Shown one piece after another: positions 7,292 to 15,680 of a DNA stretch of 21,822 nt. The position numbers and the translations under genes are program-made. This stretch comes from JBDRMV01 sp043825615 (GTDB lineage: Bacteria; CG03), in NCBI GenBank assembly GCA_043825615.1, contig JBDRRS010000016.1:1-21822 (forward strand). The letters are read 5' to 3'. The notes beneath the pieces were generated by a model. That model saw only the letters and a program-made list of their open reading frames with translations. It did not search any database and was not told the origin of the DNA. Position 1 is the stretch's first letter. Each line of letters starts with the position of its first letter.

Positions 7292-8808
7292 TTTAAAAGA
7301 ACCTCCTTCTCAAAAAAATTAAACATTATCTCTCTCCCTTTTTCAGAAATCTTTGCGTTCCATGTATCAACAGGGTTGTAATCATCTGTCAGAATGAGCC
7401 CCTCACCGCCGGGATATGTAACCTCATTTCTAAACATCCGCGAAATAAATTTCCGGCATTCTTTGTTTCTGTAATTTATATTTTTAGTCAGATTCAATTC
7501 TTTCTCCGACGCGAGGAAAATAATATTTTTGAGATTCATCTCTGTTTGAACCATATATATCCTGACACATGGAAATACCTGTCTTAAAGTTTTATAGATG
7601 GATTTCCAGAGGACGGAACCATCCCCTTCAAAAAAACTTACAACATTTAACCCCACAATTCCGCCTTCTTTTAAAATATCCTTTGCCGACGAAAAAGTTT
7701 CCCGCGTACAAAGATGAAAAGGCAAACCTGATGCCGAAAAAGCGTCAAATATGACAATGTCATATCTCTTTTTGGTATTTCTAATATGCTGCCGGCCGTC
7801 CTGAAGATAAATATTTTTTACCGACTCGCCGCATTTAAAATATTTTTTTGCGGTAAAAACCACATTGGGGTCTATTTCTATCCCATCCACATTGACACCA
7901 TATTCCTTATACGCTTTGGCTAATGAGCCGCCGCCAAGACCAAGAAGAATCATATCCTTCGCTTGCGGATTCATATGAAATGGCGCCTCAAGATAGAAAC
8001 TATGTTCCAAAAGAGATTCCCCTGTCCGTTTATCAATTACGGTATTGCAGATTCCGTCAATCAGAAGCCACCTCTCGTTTTCCCTGTCCGCAACTTTTAC
8101 GTCCCCGTTTAAACTTTCCGCTTTGTAAATAACCTTGAACTTTTCTCCGCTGAAAAGTTTCTGACCTGCCTGCCAGTTAAAAACACAGACCGCCAGAAAA
8201 GGAATAGAAAAAAGACCTTTCCCGTACTTTTTTCTTATGATTAGATGCCCCACCCATAAAAGAATTAAAACCAGCGCCTGAAAGTAAATTATTTTTCTCA
8301 CCCCAAAATTCGGAATCAGAACAAAACCCGTTAAAACCGCGCCGGCAACGCTCCCGACGGTTGAGACGGCATAAAGATTTCCTGCGACAGTTCCCAGGAC
8401 GTTTAATCCGCGCGTTGTAATTTTCACGGCAAACGGAGTTACGGTGCCGAGAAGAATTAGGGGAACCGCAAACAGAATAAAAGCGCTGGCCAGCGAACCC
8501 CATTTAATTCCCAGAATTCTTAATGCCGTTAAACCCGGGCCTGTCATTGACGGAACAAGAATCAGCCACAGACCCGCAAGAAAAACAGAAAAATAAAGCG
8601 CATTCGCCTCGGGCCTTTTATCGGCGGCTTTGCCTCCAAGCCAGTAGCCGATTGCAAGAGCTGTCAGGGTAACGGTTATCAGGGAACTCCACACGTAAAG
8701 CCCCGCCCCGAAGTAAGGGCCTATTATCCTCGTCCCGAGAAGTTCGATAACCATTATCGCAGCTCCGGTAAAAAACAACGTGACCTTAATAAAAAAAATT
8801 TCTTTCAC
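7288..8808 (-). CDS. Membrane-anchored spermidine-synthase-like protein (506 aa)
   Basis: Residues about 5-215 contain roughly seven membrane helices in a GTR..GP.FG..LYVWSS context typical of membrane-fused spermidine synthases. Residues about 230-490 form a SAM-binding fold: ILLGLGGGSLAK (287-298), GIEIDPNVV (309-317), DGRQHIR (337-343), VIFDAFSASGLPFHL (352-366) and a late TDDYNPVD motif (474-481). Unlike its 912-aa neighbour it keeps an Asp (355) at the catalytic-acid position, so aminopropyl or methyl transfer remains possible. The GTG start at 8808 is chosen because AGGAGG precedes it by about 4 nt and the ATG two bases upstream is followed at once by a stop. Substrate unknown; inner membrane. 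Confidence 0.88.
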   Translation of the reverse strand: MKEIFFIKVTLFFTGAAIMVIELLGTRIIGPYFGAGLYVWSSLITVTLTALAIGYWLGGKAADKRPEANALYFSVFLAGLWLILVPSMTGPGLTALRILGIKWGSLASAFILFAVPLILLGTVTPFAVKITTRGLNVLGTVAGNLYAVSTVGSVAGAVLTGFVLIPNFGVRKIIYFQALVLILLWVGHLIIRKKYGKGLFSIPFLAVCVFNWQAGQKLFSGEKFKVIYKAESLNGDVKVADRENERWLLIDGICNTVIDKRTGESLLEHSFYLEAPFHMNPQAKDMILLGLGGGSLAKAYKEYGVNVDGIEIDPNVVFTAKKYFKCGESVKNIYLQDGRQHIRNTKKRYDIVIFDAFSASGLPFHLCTRETFSSAKDILKEGGIVGLNVVSFFEGDGSVLWKSIYKTLRQVFPCVRIYMVQTEMNLKNIIFLASEKELNLTKNINYRNKECRKFISRMFRNEVTYPGGEGLILTDDYNPVDTWNAKISEKGREIMFNFFEKEVLLK

Positions 8809-8988
8809 ATTTCCTCCTATTCAATTTCCTAAATCACTTAATAACCTTCCCTTTAATTGGGAACCGTCCCTAATAGGAAGCGGCCCTAATATAAAATCAG
8901 TATCATGCTGTTTGATTACGTTTTTTAAACAAAAAAAATGCCGCTCTTCCAAAAACAAAAGCGTGCTGAATACTTACGATTTTTGAAC

Positions 8989-9017
8989 AAAAAAAGGGAA
9001 TGTCCGGAGCGGCGGAC
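8989..9017 (-). terminator. Possible Rho-independent terminator after the surface-protein operon
   Basis: On the minus strand GTCCG-CCGCTC-CGGAC forms a short GC stem, followed by ATTCCC and a run of seven T. The gap between stem and T-run is longer than ideal. It lies about 85 nt past the stop of the 243-aa TPR gene. Confidence 0.4.
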
Positions 9018-9075
9018 GTCCGGGCGACGGATAGGTCCGGGCCGCGAAACACAGTTAGAAAACTTTCAATCCTTT

Positions 9076-9097
9076 GGAAAATAATTACCTCCGTCCC
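9076..9097 (-). repeat. Dispersed repeat phrase, copy 2
   Basis: Matches the reverse complement of 3058-3079 at 21 of 22 bases. It lies just after the stop of the 243-aa protein gene. Confidence 0.5.
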
Positions 9098-9101
9098 CTT
9101 T

Positions 9102-9833
9102 TCACCAGATGCGCTTTATCGCTTCTTCGTCGTATTTCGTGCCGAGCAGGCGCTTCCAGTGAAACAACGCAGATTTTCTATATTTATTTTTCCCGGTATC
9201 CTGATAAAATTTCTCGTAGCAATTCGCTATTCTGTACCTCATTTCCACGTTGCCGGGCTCTTTTTCAAGATACGAATGATAACAATCGGCCGCAAAACCG
9301 AACCACTTTTTCTCTTCGTAAAAACCCCCGAGAGCAAAATACAGGTTAGCCTCGCCGGGGTACCTTCTGATTCCCTCTATATATGTGTCAATCGCCCACT
9401 CTTCCCTGTTCTTCGCGATAAAACCGGATGCAAGATGCAGAAATGAACCCGGGGCTTCCGGCCAGACCCTCAAAAGAGAATACTTGACGCCGTCTTCCCT
9501 GAAAAATTCCCCGTACGCGTCCGCGACATATTTGTCTTTTCCGACCAGATATCTGTAGAGATAAAAGTCCGGCGCAAGGTTCAGATTCACGTAAAATCCC
9601 CCGAATAATTTAACCATTGAAACCGTGACGATTTTTCCGTCCTTCCCGAAGGACCCGACAAGTTTAACTTTTTGTACATTTTCCTCAAACTTAAATTTTA
9701 CGGTCTTTTTAACCTCCGCCTTTTCTTCCGCAGCGCCTGCCGAAACAAAAAGCGCCGCAATTAACAGAACCCCGCAAAAACCTTTATTCAATATACTTCT
9801 TCGCTTTTTCAATTTTCTGTTTGGACAATTCAT
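9102..9833 (-). CDS. Secreted glycogen-binding-like (E-set) plus TPR protein (243 aa)
   Basis: The N-terminus is a signal peptide (core GVLLIAALFVSAGAA). Residues about 45-115 fit the AMPK/CBM48 glycogen-binding fold: FKFEENVQKVKLVGSFG, then GFYVNLNLAPDFYLYRYLV and a following D, the usual 'VxLVGSF...G.Y.Y.F.VDG' pattern. Residues about 130-235 are TPR-like (LYFALGGFYEEKKWFGFAADC; YLEKEPGNVEMRYRIA). In secreted proteins such E-set domains are often protein-binding, so carbohydrate binding is not assured. The ATG at 9833 overlaps the preceding gene by 50 bp and has no clear ribosome site. An in-frame TTG at 9791 overlaps by only 8 bp and gives a compact signal peptide, so it is a serious alternative. 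It is last in the operon. Confidence 0.8.
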   Translation of the reverse strand: MNCPNRKLKKRRSILNKGFCGVLLIAALFVSAGAAEEKAEVKKTVKFKFEENVQKVKLVGSFGKDGKIVTVSMVKLFGGFYVNLNLAPDFYLYRYLVGKDKYVADAYGEFFREDGVKYSLLRVWPEAPGSFLHLASGFIAKNREEWAIDTYIEGIRRYPGEANLYFALGGFYEEKKWFGFAADCYHSYLEKEPGNVEMRYRIANCYEKFYQDTGKNKYRKSALFHWKRLLGTKYDEEAIKRIW

Positions 9834-11223
9834 GATTCGGGTCTATTTCAAGGACTTTCTCCCATTCCTTTATCGCTTTTCTGTATTCGCCCTGGACATA
9901 TAATGCCGTCGCTCTGCCGAAATACTGTCTCTTCAATTTGTCGGAGCGGACGTCTTGTTCCTTTATGTTAGAACTTTCCTTTTGCTGAATTTCATGAATT
10001 TTCACGTTCGCCTTCCGCCTTATTTCGACGATGTCCTTGTCTTCGGAAACTTCCAGCGGGACGTAACTGACCAGCAGACGCTGGAAATAATTATGCGCTT
10101 TCTGATACTCGCCGCGCTTTTCAGCCGCTATTCCGTAAAGATAAAATTTCTTCAGAGCCGTGAGCGCCTCTTCCCGCATCTGTCTGAATTTCTCGCTGTA
10201 TTCCTTATCCATCACATCCAGAACAATTTTCTTTACCTTCTTTTTGCGCGCCACGACCTCGGGGACTTCGCCGAATTTTACGACAATACCCATCCAGTGC
10301 GTGCCGAGCGTCTCTTCTATCCCGCTCAGCGGGAACGTAAAAGCGTAATCAAACGAGAATATGTTCATCCGGTATCCGAATCCGGCAGAGAAATTGGAGA
10401 GTTTGTCCCCGAACTCAAGGCCGCTTCTTATGCAGAGCGCCGGATGCGGCGTAAACTCAACGCCGAAACGGAAGTCGTTATGATTTTCTTCCTTTACAAT
10501 ATCAAGCGTCAGAAAATGCCTGTCGCCTTTATAAACAGCGCCGAGTTTATATCTCATCGGTATTTTATATGATTCATTTATTCCTAAATTCGGATTGTTA
10601 ACGTTCTGCGCAACAAAAGCAAAACTATATTTATTAGACCTCTTTATGATTCCTATGTCAATAGAGAAAGCGTCCTTTGATTTTCCTTTCGCAAAGAGCG
10701 GGTCGGGTTTCGCTTGTGCCGTCCCTGTATCGTCAAGCGCATTCTCCGCGTATCCCGTTTCCGGATGATATCTCAAAGACAACGACCTGAGGGCAAGACC
10801 TGCCGAGAATTTTCCGACCGGCCTTCCGTAAGCAAGGGATATCTGGTTTTCGTCGTACCAGCCGTTGAGCGAAAAACTCTTTATTGCAGCGCCCAGCGTT
10901 CCTTTCTTTAAAGGATAAGCAACCGCAAGATTGGTATCTCCTATGTCGGACCCGTCCGAAAGAGAGACAAAAAGTTTTCCGTAAGCGCTGGCAACCTGCA
11001 GATTCCTGACCGACGCAAGACCCGACGGGTTATAATAAACCGAATGGACGTCGTCCGCAACCGCTGTGAAGGCGTTCGCCATTGAAACCGGACGGGCTCC
11101 AGCGCCGATGTCCTCGAAAGCGGCATCCGCATTTGGGATTAAAAATAAAAGATTAAAGATTAAAAATAACATCCACGTCATTTTTAACCTCATTTTTTCT
11201 TTCATTTTCTTTTCACCTTTCAT
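9784..11223 (-). CDS. UPF0164/PorV-like outer-membrane barrel with TPR-like C-terminus (479 aa)
   Basis: The signal peptide ends near residue 34 (FLIPNADA). The mature start, FEDIGAGARPVSMANAFTAV..DVHSVYYNPSGLA, is the hallmark of the UPF0164/PorV/PorQ group of FadL-fold outer-membrane barrels. Beta strands continue to about residue 325. Residues about 335-479 are helical with TPR-like repeats (KFYLYGIAAEKRGEYQKAHNYF; YVQGEYRKAIKEWEKVLEIDPN), facing the periplasm in the likely model. PorV in Bacteroidetes shuttles C-terminal-signal cargo of the type IX system; here that role is inference from its place right after a gene with a FlgD/CHU_C-like C-terminus. The ATG at 11223 is not well supported; the in-frame ATG at 11205 has GGTG about 8 nt upstream. 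It starts 17 nt after the previous stop. Confidence 0.85.
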   Translation of the reverse strand: MKGEKKMKEKMRLKMTWMLFLIFNLLFLIPNADAAFEDIGAGARPVSMANAFTAVADDVHSVYYNPSGLASVRNLQVASAYGKLFVSLSDGSDIGDTNLAVAYPLKKGTLGAAIKSFSLNGWYDENQISLAYGRPVGKFSAGLALRSLSLRYHPETGYAENALDDTGTAQAKPDPLFAKGKSKDAFSIDIGIIKRSNKYSFAFVAQNVNNPNLGINESYKIPMRYKLGAVYKGDRHFLTLDIVKEENHNDFRFGVEFTPHPALCIRSGLEFGDKLSNFSAGFGYRMNIFSFDYAFTFPLSGIEETLGTHWMGIVVKFGEVPEVVARKKKVKKIVLDVMDKEYSEKFRQMREEALTALKKFYLYGIAAEKRGEYQKAHNYFQRLLVSYVPLEVSEDKDIVEIRRKANVKIHEIQQKESSNIKEQDVRSDKLKRQYFGRATALYVQGEYRKAIKEWEKVLEIDPNHELSKQKIEKAKKYIE

Positions 11224-11240
11224 CTTTTATCTGTCATCTT

Positions 11241-14200
11241 TTATCTTGCCACCACCACCGTTCCATTTTCAACTTTTCCTCCGCCTTTAATCTGCCAGAT
11301 ATAAACGCCGGGTTTAACATCAATATTTCCGCCCCATTTCAGGAGCGCATCGACTCCTTCCTTCACAACTTCCATATCGGCAATTTTTCTTCCTCTCAAA
11401 TCAAAAATCTCACCCTTGAGAGTGTATTTATTCGGATTATCACAGTAGAAATGGCAATAATCATTGCAGTGGTTTCCATCAGGTGTTATAATCTTCGGTT
11501 TTGGCCCCGGTACTTCAAACACTATCGCCCTCAGCGAATGACGCAGCTGATATTTACCGAGATGACTCGTAAATATCCCGACGCTCTGCTCTCTCGTGTC
11601 AACTTCGCCGCCGAGTTTTACCCACTCAACGCCGTTAAACCAGAGGATTGCCATTTCTTTTTCGGGATTCGTTATGGCTGACGCCGGACTCGCGCTGAGT
11701 GATTTAACAGAACCTTCGCCGACAGCTACATCATATCCCTGATAGAAAATCTTTATTTCAATGAGGGGTTCTTCAAAAGAGGTCTTAACTTCATCTCCCG
11801 AAATATTCTCTCTGGCGGTAAAATCAAAACTCCTGATTATTCTGCCGTCAGGATAATTCTCCTCGGCCGTCTTTCTGTCGGTTTTGATAACAACATCGTC
11901 ATCCTCGCACGCTCCCCTGAGTATTTTGTTAAATGCTGCCGGAATCTTTACAATTGCCTCAACGGCTCCTTTCGATGACCTTGAAATTATCCAGAGGTTC
12001 ATCTGAGCGGTGTCGTCAATGAGCGCAGACATTTCACTCTCGTTGCCCGTGGTATCAACCGCCTTTACAGCGTAGTAAAGAGTGATTTCCCCTTTCTGAA
12101 CCGAACACCGGGTTTGTGTCGTTGAAACAACTTCAAAGAACGGACCTAATTCGCTCGTTGACCTGTAAACGTTGTAGCCGGCAAGGTCTTCGCAATCCGT
12201 TCCGTCAGTACTCTTTACTACCGACCAGCGCAGCGTAAACGTTAAACCGTCAGCCGAGAGTTCGCCGTACATTCCGGCCGGACTCGCAGGCGGCATCATA
12301 TCAACCGGCACGGTAGAAACATCGTTTGAATAAGCAGATTCATTGCCGGACGTATCAACCGCCGTTACGCGGTACCAATAAGTTGAGTTGTTCGCAAGCC
12401 CCGTATCCGTAAACACCGTCAGGGTCGCTGAACTAACCGCTGTTGTTGAACCGGCCGAAGCCCAGTCGGAAGTCGTCGAACGGTAAATCCTGTAATGCTC
12501 AACATCCGGTTCGGCGTTTTGCGTCCACGAAAGCGAGACCTCTATGTCTCCCGCAATTGCGGTAAGACCTGCCGGCGCAGAAGGCGCCACATTGTCAAGA
12601 GTCCAGCCCGTCGCCGCATTGGATATCCCGCTCCAGTTCAAAACCTCATCGGCCGTCCAGATAACAAAGTAGTAAGAAGTATCGCCCTGAAGACCCGTTA
12701 CAACATGACTGCACGCTGAAAGCGGCACGAGGTCCGATGTGGAAATGTCAACGTAGTAACCGTCGCCGACAGAAGTGTTCGTGCTCCAGACAGTTCCCGC
12801 CCAGGAAGAATACTCAATCCTGAACATGCTGCCCGAAGTCAATACACCGCTCCAGTCATCATCTCCCGGCGAGACCCATTGCAGATGCAGAGCGTTATAT
12901 GCACTTCCCGCCGTTAAACCGGTAACCGCCGCAGGAGCCGTTTCGTCAAGTGAATACGGCATAGCGGAAACAACCGTCGAAGAAGACGACTCGTTGCCGC
13001 TCGTATCAACCGCCGTTATGCGCCACCAGTACGTTACGTTATTCACAAGACCCGTATCCGTGTAATTAATCAAAGTTGTTGAACCAGCCACTGACCATGC
13101 GGTCTGATTGGTTGAACGGTAAACATTGTAACCCGCAACATCAGTTTCCGCATTTGCCGTCCACGAAAGCGAGACCTCTTTGTCTCCCGCAATTGCGGTA
13201 AGACCTGCCGGCGCGGCCGGCGCTATATTGTCAAGAGTCCAGCCCGTCGCTGTGTTGGACAGACCGCTCCAGTTCGGAACTTCGTCGGCCGTCCAGATGA
13301 CAAAGTAGTAAGAAGTATCGCCCTGAAGACCCGTTACGACATAACTGCGCGCTGAAAGCGGCGCAACGCCTGATGTGGAAATTACTACCTGCGCATTGCC
13401 GTAAATGCCTAACTCCGCCTCTCCGGACATTGTTGAATAGAAAATCGCAAATTGCCCTGTTAAATTCCCGTTTGTTCCGTCATCTCCCGGCGAGGCCCAT
13501 GAAAGTTCTATCTGCCCTGTCGTATCCCCTGTCAGAGCCGCGAAATCGGTTATCGCGGCAGGAGATGTTACATCAGCCGGCACAGTAGAAACAACGTCCG
13601 AATAAGACGACTCGTTGCCGCTCGTATCAACCGCCGTTATGCGCCACCAGTATGTCGTTAGATTTACAAGACCTGAGTCCGTGACCCCTGTCAGGGTCGT
13701 TGAACTCGCAAAGAACCAGTCGGATTCATTCGTTGAACGGTAGATATTGTAATGTTCAAAATCCGGCTCATCGTTAGCCGTCCACGAAAGAGCGGCCTCT
13801 TCGTCTCCCGCTGTTGCGGTAAGACCCGTCGGAGCGGAAGGCGCTATGTTATCGCGAGTCCGTCCCGTAGTAACTTCGGACGGACCGCTCCAGTTCGGAA
13901 CTTCGTCGGCCGTCCAGATGACAAAGTAGTACGTCGTATCACCTTTAAGACCTGTTACAACTTTAGAGCACAAGGCGCCAGGCACAAGAGCAGAAGTCGG
14001 AATGTCAATCTCATAATCCGTGTAAACCCAGGATTTCGTATAGGTTGCATAATCTATCCTGAATACACCTGTGAGATTCCCTGTCGTTCCGTCATCTCCC
14101 GGCGAGGCCCATGAAAGTTCTATCTGCCCTGTCGTATTCCCTGTCAGAGCCGCGAAATCGGTTATCGCGGCAGGAGATGTTACATCAGCCGGCACAGCGG

Positions 14201-15680
14201 AAACAACCGTCGAAGAAGACGACTCGTTGCCGCTCGTATCAACCGCCGTTATGCGCCACCAGTAAGTCGTTAGATTTACAAGACCCGTGTCCGTGTATCC
14301 CGTCAGAGTTGTTGAACTCTTAAAGAACCAGTCGGATTCATTCGTTGAACGGTAGATATTGTAATGTTCAAAATCCGGCTCATCGTTAGCCGTCCACGAA
14401 AGAGCGGCCTCTTCATTTCCCGCTGTTGCGGTAAGACCCGTCGGAGCAGAAGGCGCTACATTATCAAGAGTCCAGCCCGTCGCCGCGGTGGACAAACCGC
14501 TCCAGTTCGGAACTTCATCGGCCGTCCAGATGACAAAGTAGTAAGTCGTATCGCCTTCAAGACCTGTTACCGTATACTGGGTGCTGGTTCCCGGCTGCAA
14601 TGATGTCGTAACTTCAATTTCAAAGGCGTCAATGTTCCACACCTTCTTATAGGTTGCAAAATCTATTCGCCATTTACCATTCACAATTTGCCCTTTCGTT
14701 CCGTCATCTCCCGGCGCTGTCCATGAAAGCAATATCTCATTATCCTGCTGAGACATTTCAGCCGCGAGGTCGGTTACTGCTGCCGGAGAAGTCACATCTG
14801 TCTGAGCCCATGCTGTGGCACCTGTTGAGATTCCGCTCCAGTTCGGCACGTCATCAGCCGTCCAGATGCGGAAATAATACGTGTTTCCTCCCGGAAGACC
14901 CGTTACGACATGACTGCATACGGAAAGCGGCGCAACACCTGATGTGGAAATGTCAACGTAGTAAGCGCCGACCGAAGTATTCGTGCTCCAGACAGTTCCC
15001 GTCCAGGAAGAATACTCAATCCTGAACATACTGCCTAAAGGCAGAACTCCGTTTGTTCCGTCGTTGCCGGGCGCAATCCAGGAAAGGGCTATTTCTCCTT
15101 CAAACTCTCCCGTCAATGCGGAAAGAGTTGTAACCGTTGAAGGTGCTATTCCGTCCCACATCGCGCGGGCGGACGCCTGATTCCAGTCTTGCGTCTTCTG
15201 GTCAAAATCGCTTTCGTTATCAAACTCGTCAACCGCTTTTATGGCGAAATAGTAAGTATCCCCGGGGGTAAGACCTTTAACCGTATATGCCTCCGTATCG
15301 GCGGGGTTGCTCCAATAAGTATAGTCCTCTATTTTACTCCCCAAAGCGCTATCCCACCATGCTGTAACATCATTTCCCAATGTAGCCAAACTGATTTTTG
15401 AATAGCGGATCTGATACCCCAGAACCTGTATGCCCCACTCCGTCGGCGGCGCGGTCCAGGAAAGTTCAATCTGTCCCGTTGTATTGCCTGTCAAAGCATA
15501 AAGGTCTGTCACACTGTCCGGCGGAACGCTGTGCGTAGGTCTTATGTTCAGATTTACATCCACCGAAACGGCGGCAAAGGCATGCGTAAAAATACCTGCA
15601 AACAGAATCAGGGCGGAGATACAGCTGCAGACCAATGGTCTGCTAACCGCCCTCAATTTCTGAAGCAGGTATTTAATCAC
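11241..15680 (-). CDS. Giant secreted protein with eleven Fn3 domains and a FlgD/CHU_C-like C-terminus (1479 aa)
   Basis: The signal peptide (core ALILFAGIFTHAFA) is followed by eleven Fn3 domains. Domains 3-10 largely alternate between two types: a long type (PGDDGT..., YYFVIWTADEVPNWSG) and a short type (EHYNIYRSTNESDW, TYWWRITAVDTSGNES). Next comes a beta-rich region ending ILWFNGVEWVKLGG...GIFTSHLGKYQLR. The last about 90 residues, IITPDGNHCND...GEIFDLRGRKIA...PGVYIWQIKGGG...GTVVVAR, resemble the FlgD-Ig/CHU_C domains used for surface sorting in type IX-like systems. Three Cys cluster in HCNDYCHFYC. The GTG start at 15680 has AGAGG 6 nt upstream. It lies 52 nt after the Ig-like gene and 17 nt before the PorV-like gene, so it is probably the main cargo of this operon. 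Confidence 0.9.
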   Translation of the reverse strand: MIKYLLQKLRAVSRPLVCSCISALILFAGIFTHAFAAVSVDVNLNIRPTHSVPPDSVTDLYALTGNTTGQIELSWTAPPTEWGIQVLGYQIRYSKISLATLGNDVTAWWDSALGSKIEDYTYWSNPADTEAYTVKGLTPGDTYYFAIKAVDEFDNESDFDQKTQDWNQASARAMWDGIAPSTVTTLSALTGEFEGEIALSWIAPGNDGTNGVLPLGSMFRIEYSSWTGTVWSTNTSVGAYYVDISTSGVAPLSVCSHVVTGLPGGNTYYFRIWTADDVPNWSGISTGATAWAQTDVTSPAAVTDLAAEMSQQDNEILLSWTAPGDDGTKGQIVNGKWRIDFATYKKVWNIDAFEIEVTTSLQPGTSTQYTVTGLEGDTTYYFVIWTADEVPNWSGLSTAATGWTLDNVAPSAPTGLTATAGNEEAALSWTANDEPDFEHYNIYRSTNESDWFFKSSTTLTGYTDTGLVNLTTYWWRITAVDTSGNESSSSTVVSAVPADVTSPAAITDFAALTGNTTGQIELSWASPGDDGTTGNLTGVFRIDYATYTKSWVYTDYEIDIPTSALVPGALCSKVVTGLKGDTTYYFVIWTADEVPNWSGPSEVTTGRTRDNIAPSAPTGLTATAGDEEAALSWTANDEPDFEHYNIYRSTNESDWFFASSTTLTGVTDSGLVNLTTYWWRITAVDTSGNESSYSDVVSTVPADVTSPAAITDFAALTGDTTGQIELSWASPGDDGTNGNLTGQFAIFYSTMSGEAELGIYGNAQVVISTSGVAPLSARSYVVTGLQGDTSYYFVIWTADEVPNWSGLSNTATGWTLDNIAPAAPAGLTAIAGDKEVSLSWTANAETDVAGYNVYRSTNQTAWSVAGSTTLINYTDTGLVNNVTYWWRITAVDTSGNESSSSTVVSAMPYSLDETAPAAVTGLTAGSAYNALHLQWVSPGDDDWSGVLTSGSMFRIEYSSWAGTVWSTNTSVGDGYYVDISTSDLVPLSACSHVVTGLQGDTSYYFVIWTADEVLNWSGISNAATGWTLDNVAPSAPAGLTAIAGDIEVSLSWTQNAEPDVEHYRIYRSTTSDWASAGSTTAVSSATLTVFTDTGLANNSTYWYRVTAVDTSGNESAYSNDVSTVPVDMMPPASPAGMYGELSADGLTFTLRWSVVKSTDGTDCEDLAGYNVYRSTSELGPFFEVVSTTQTRCSVQKGEITLYYAVKAVDTTGNESEMSALIDDTAQMNLWIISRSSKGAVEAIVKIPAAFNKILRGACEDDDVVIKTDRKTAEENYPDGRIIRSFDFTARENISGDEVKTSFEEPLIEIKIFYQGYDVAVGEGSVKSLSASPASAITNPEKEMAILWFNGVEWVKLGGEVDTREQSVGIFTSHLGKYQLRHSLRAIVFEVPGPKPKIITPDGNHCNDYCHFYCDNPNKYTLKGEIFDLRGRKIADMEVVKEGVDALLKWGGNIDVKPGVYIWQIKGGGKVENGTVVVAR
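13470..13962 (-). repeat. Tandem Fn3-pair repeat, downstream copy
   Basis: Matches 14082-14574 at an offset of 612 nt (204 codons), equal to one long-type plus one short-type Fn3 domain. Long identical stretches (GAACGGTAGATATTGTAATG and others) point to recent tandem duplication. Confidence 0.8.
14082..14574 (-). repeat. Tandem Fn3-pair repeat, upstream copy
   Basis: Partner of 13470-13962, offset 612 nt. The Fn3 pair is the unit of expansion in this protein. Confidence 0.8.

Larger units (their letters stand above)
8811..9101. other. Repeat-rich intergenic gap, 291 bp
   Basis: No gene is visible. From left to right it holds a TTAATCACTTAA-type repeat (about 8830-8843), CCCTAATA twice (8868-8875, 8884-8891), two near-identical 22-bp direct repeats (8916-8937 and 8974-8995, 20 of 22 matching, each containing a GTTTTTTAAAC-like core and an A-run), a GC-rich hairpin (9002-9017), and the dispersed repeat phrase at 9076-9097. 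It separates the surface-protein genes from the spermidine-synthase-like pair, so it should contain a promoter for the latter. No good -35/-10 pair is evident; a weak TATATT box lies at about 8890-8895 on the minus strand. Confidence 0.6.

Noticed and set aside
8853..8895. Minus-strand promoter for the spermidine-synthase-like pair (TATATT at about 8890-8895)
   Set aside because: The best -35 at 17 bp (ATCAAA) matches only three of six consensus bases, too weak to annotate.
12495..15180. Plus-strand frames of 60-123 codons inside the eleven-Fn3 gene
   Set aside because: They recur at the same 612-nt spacing as the Fn3 repeats, so they are shadows of the minus-strand gene.
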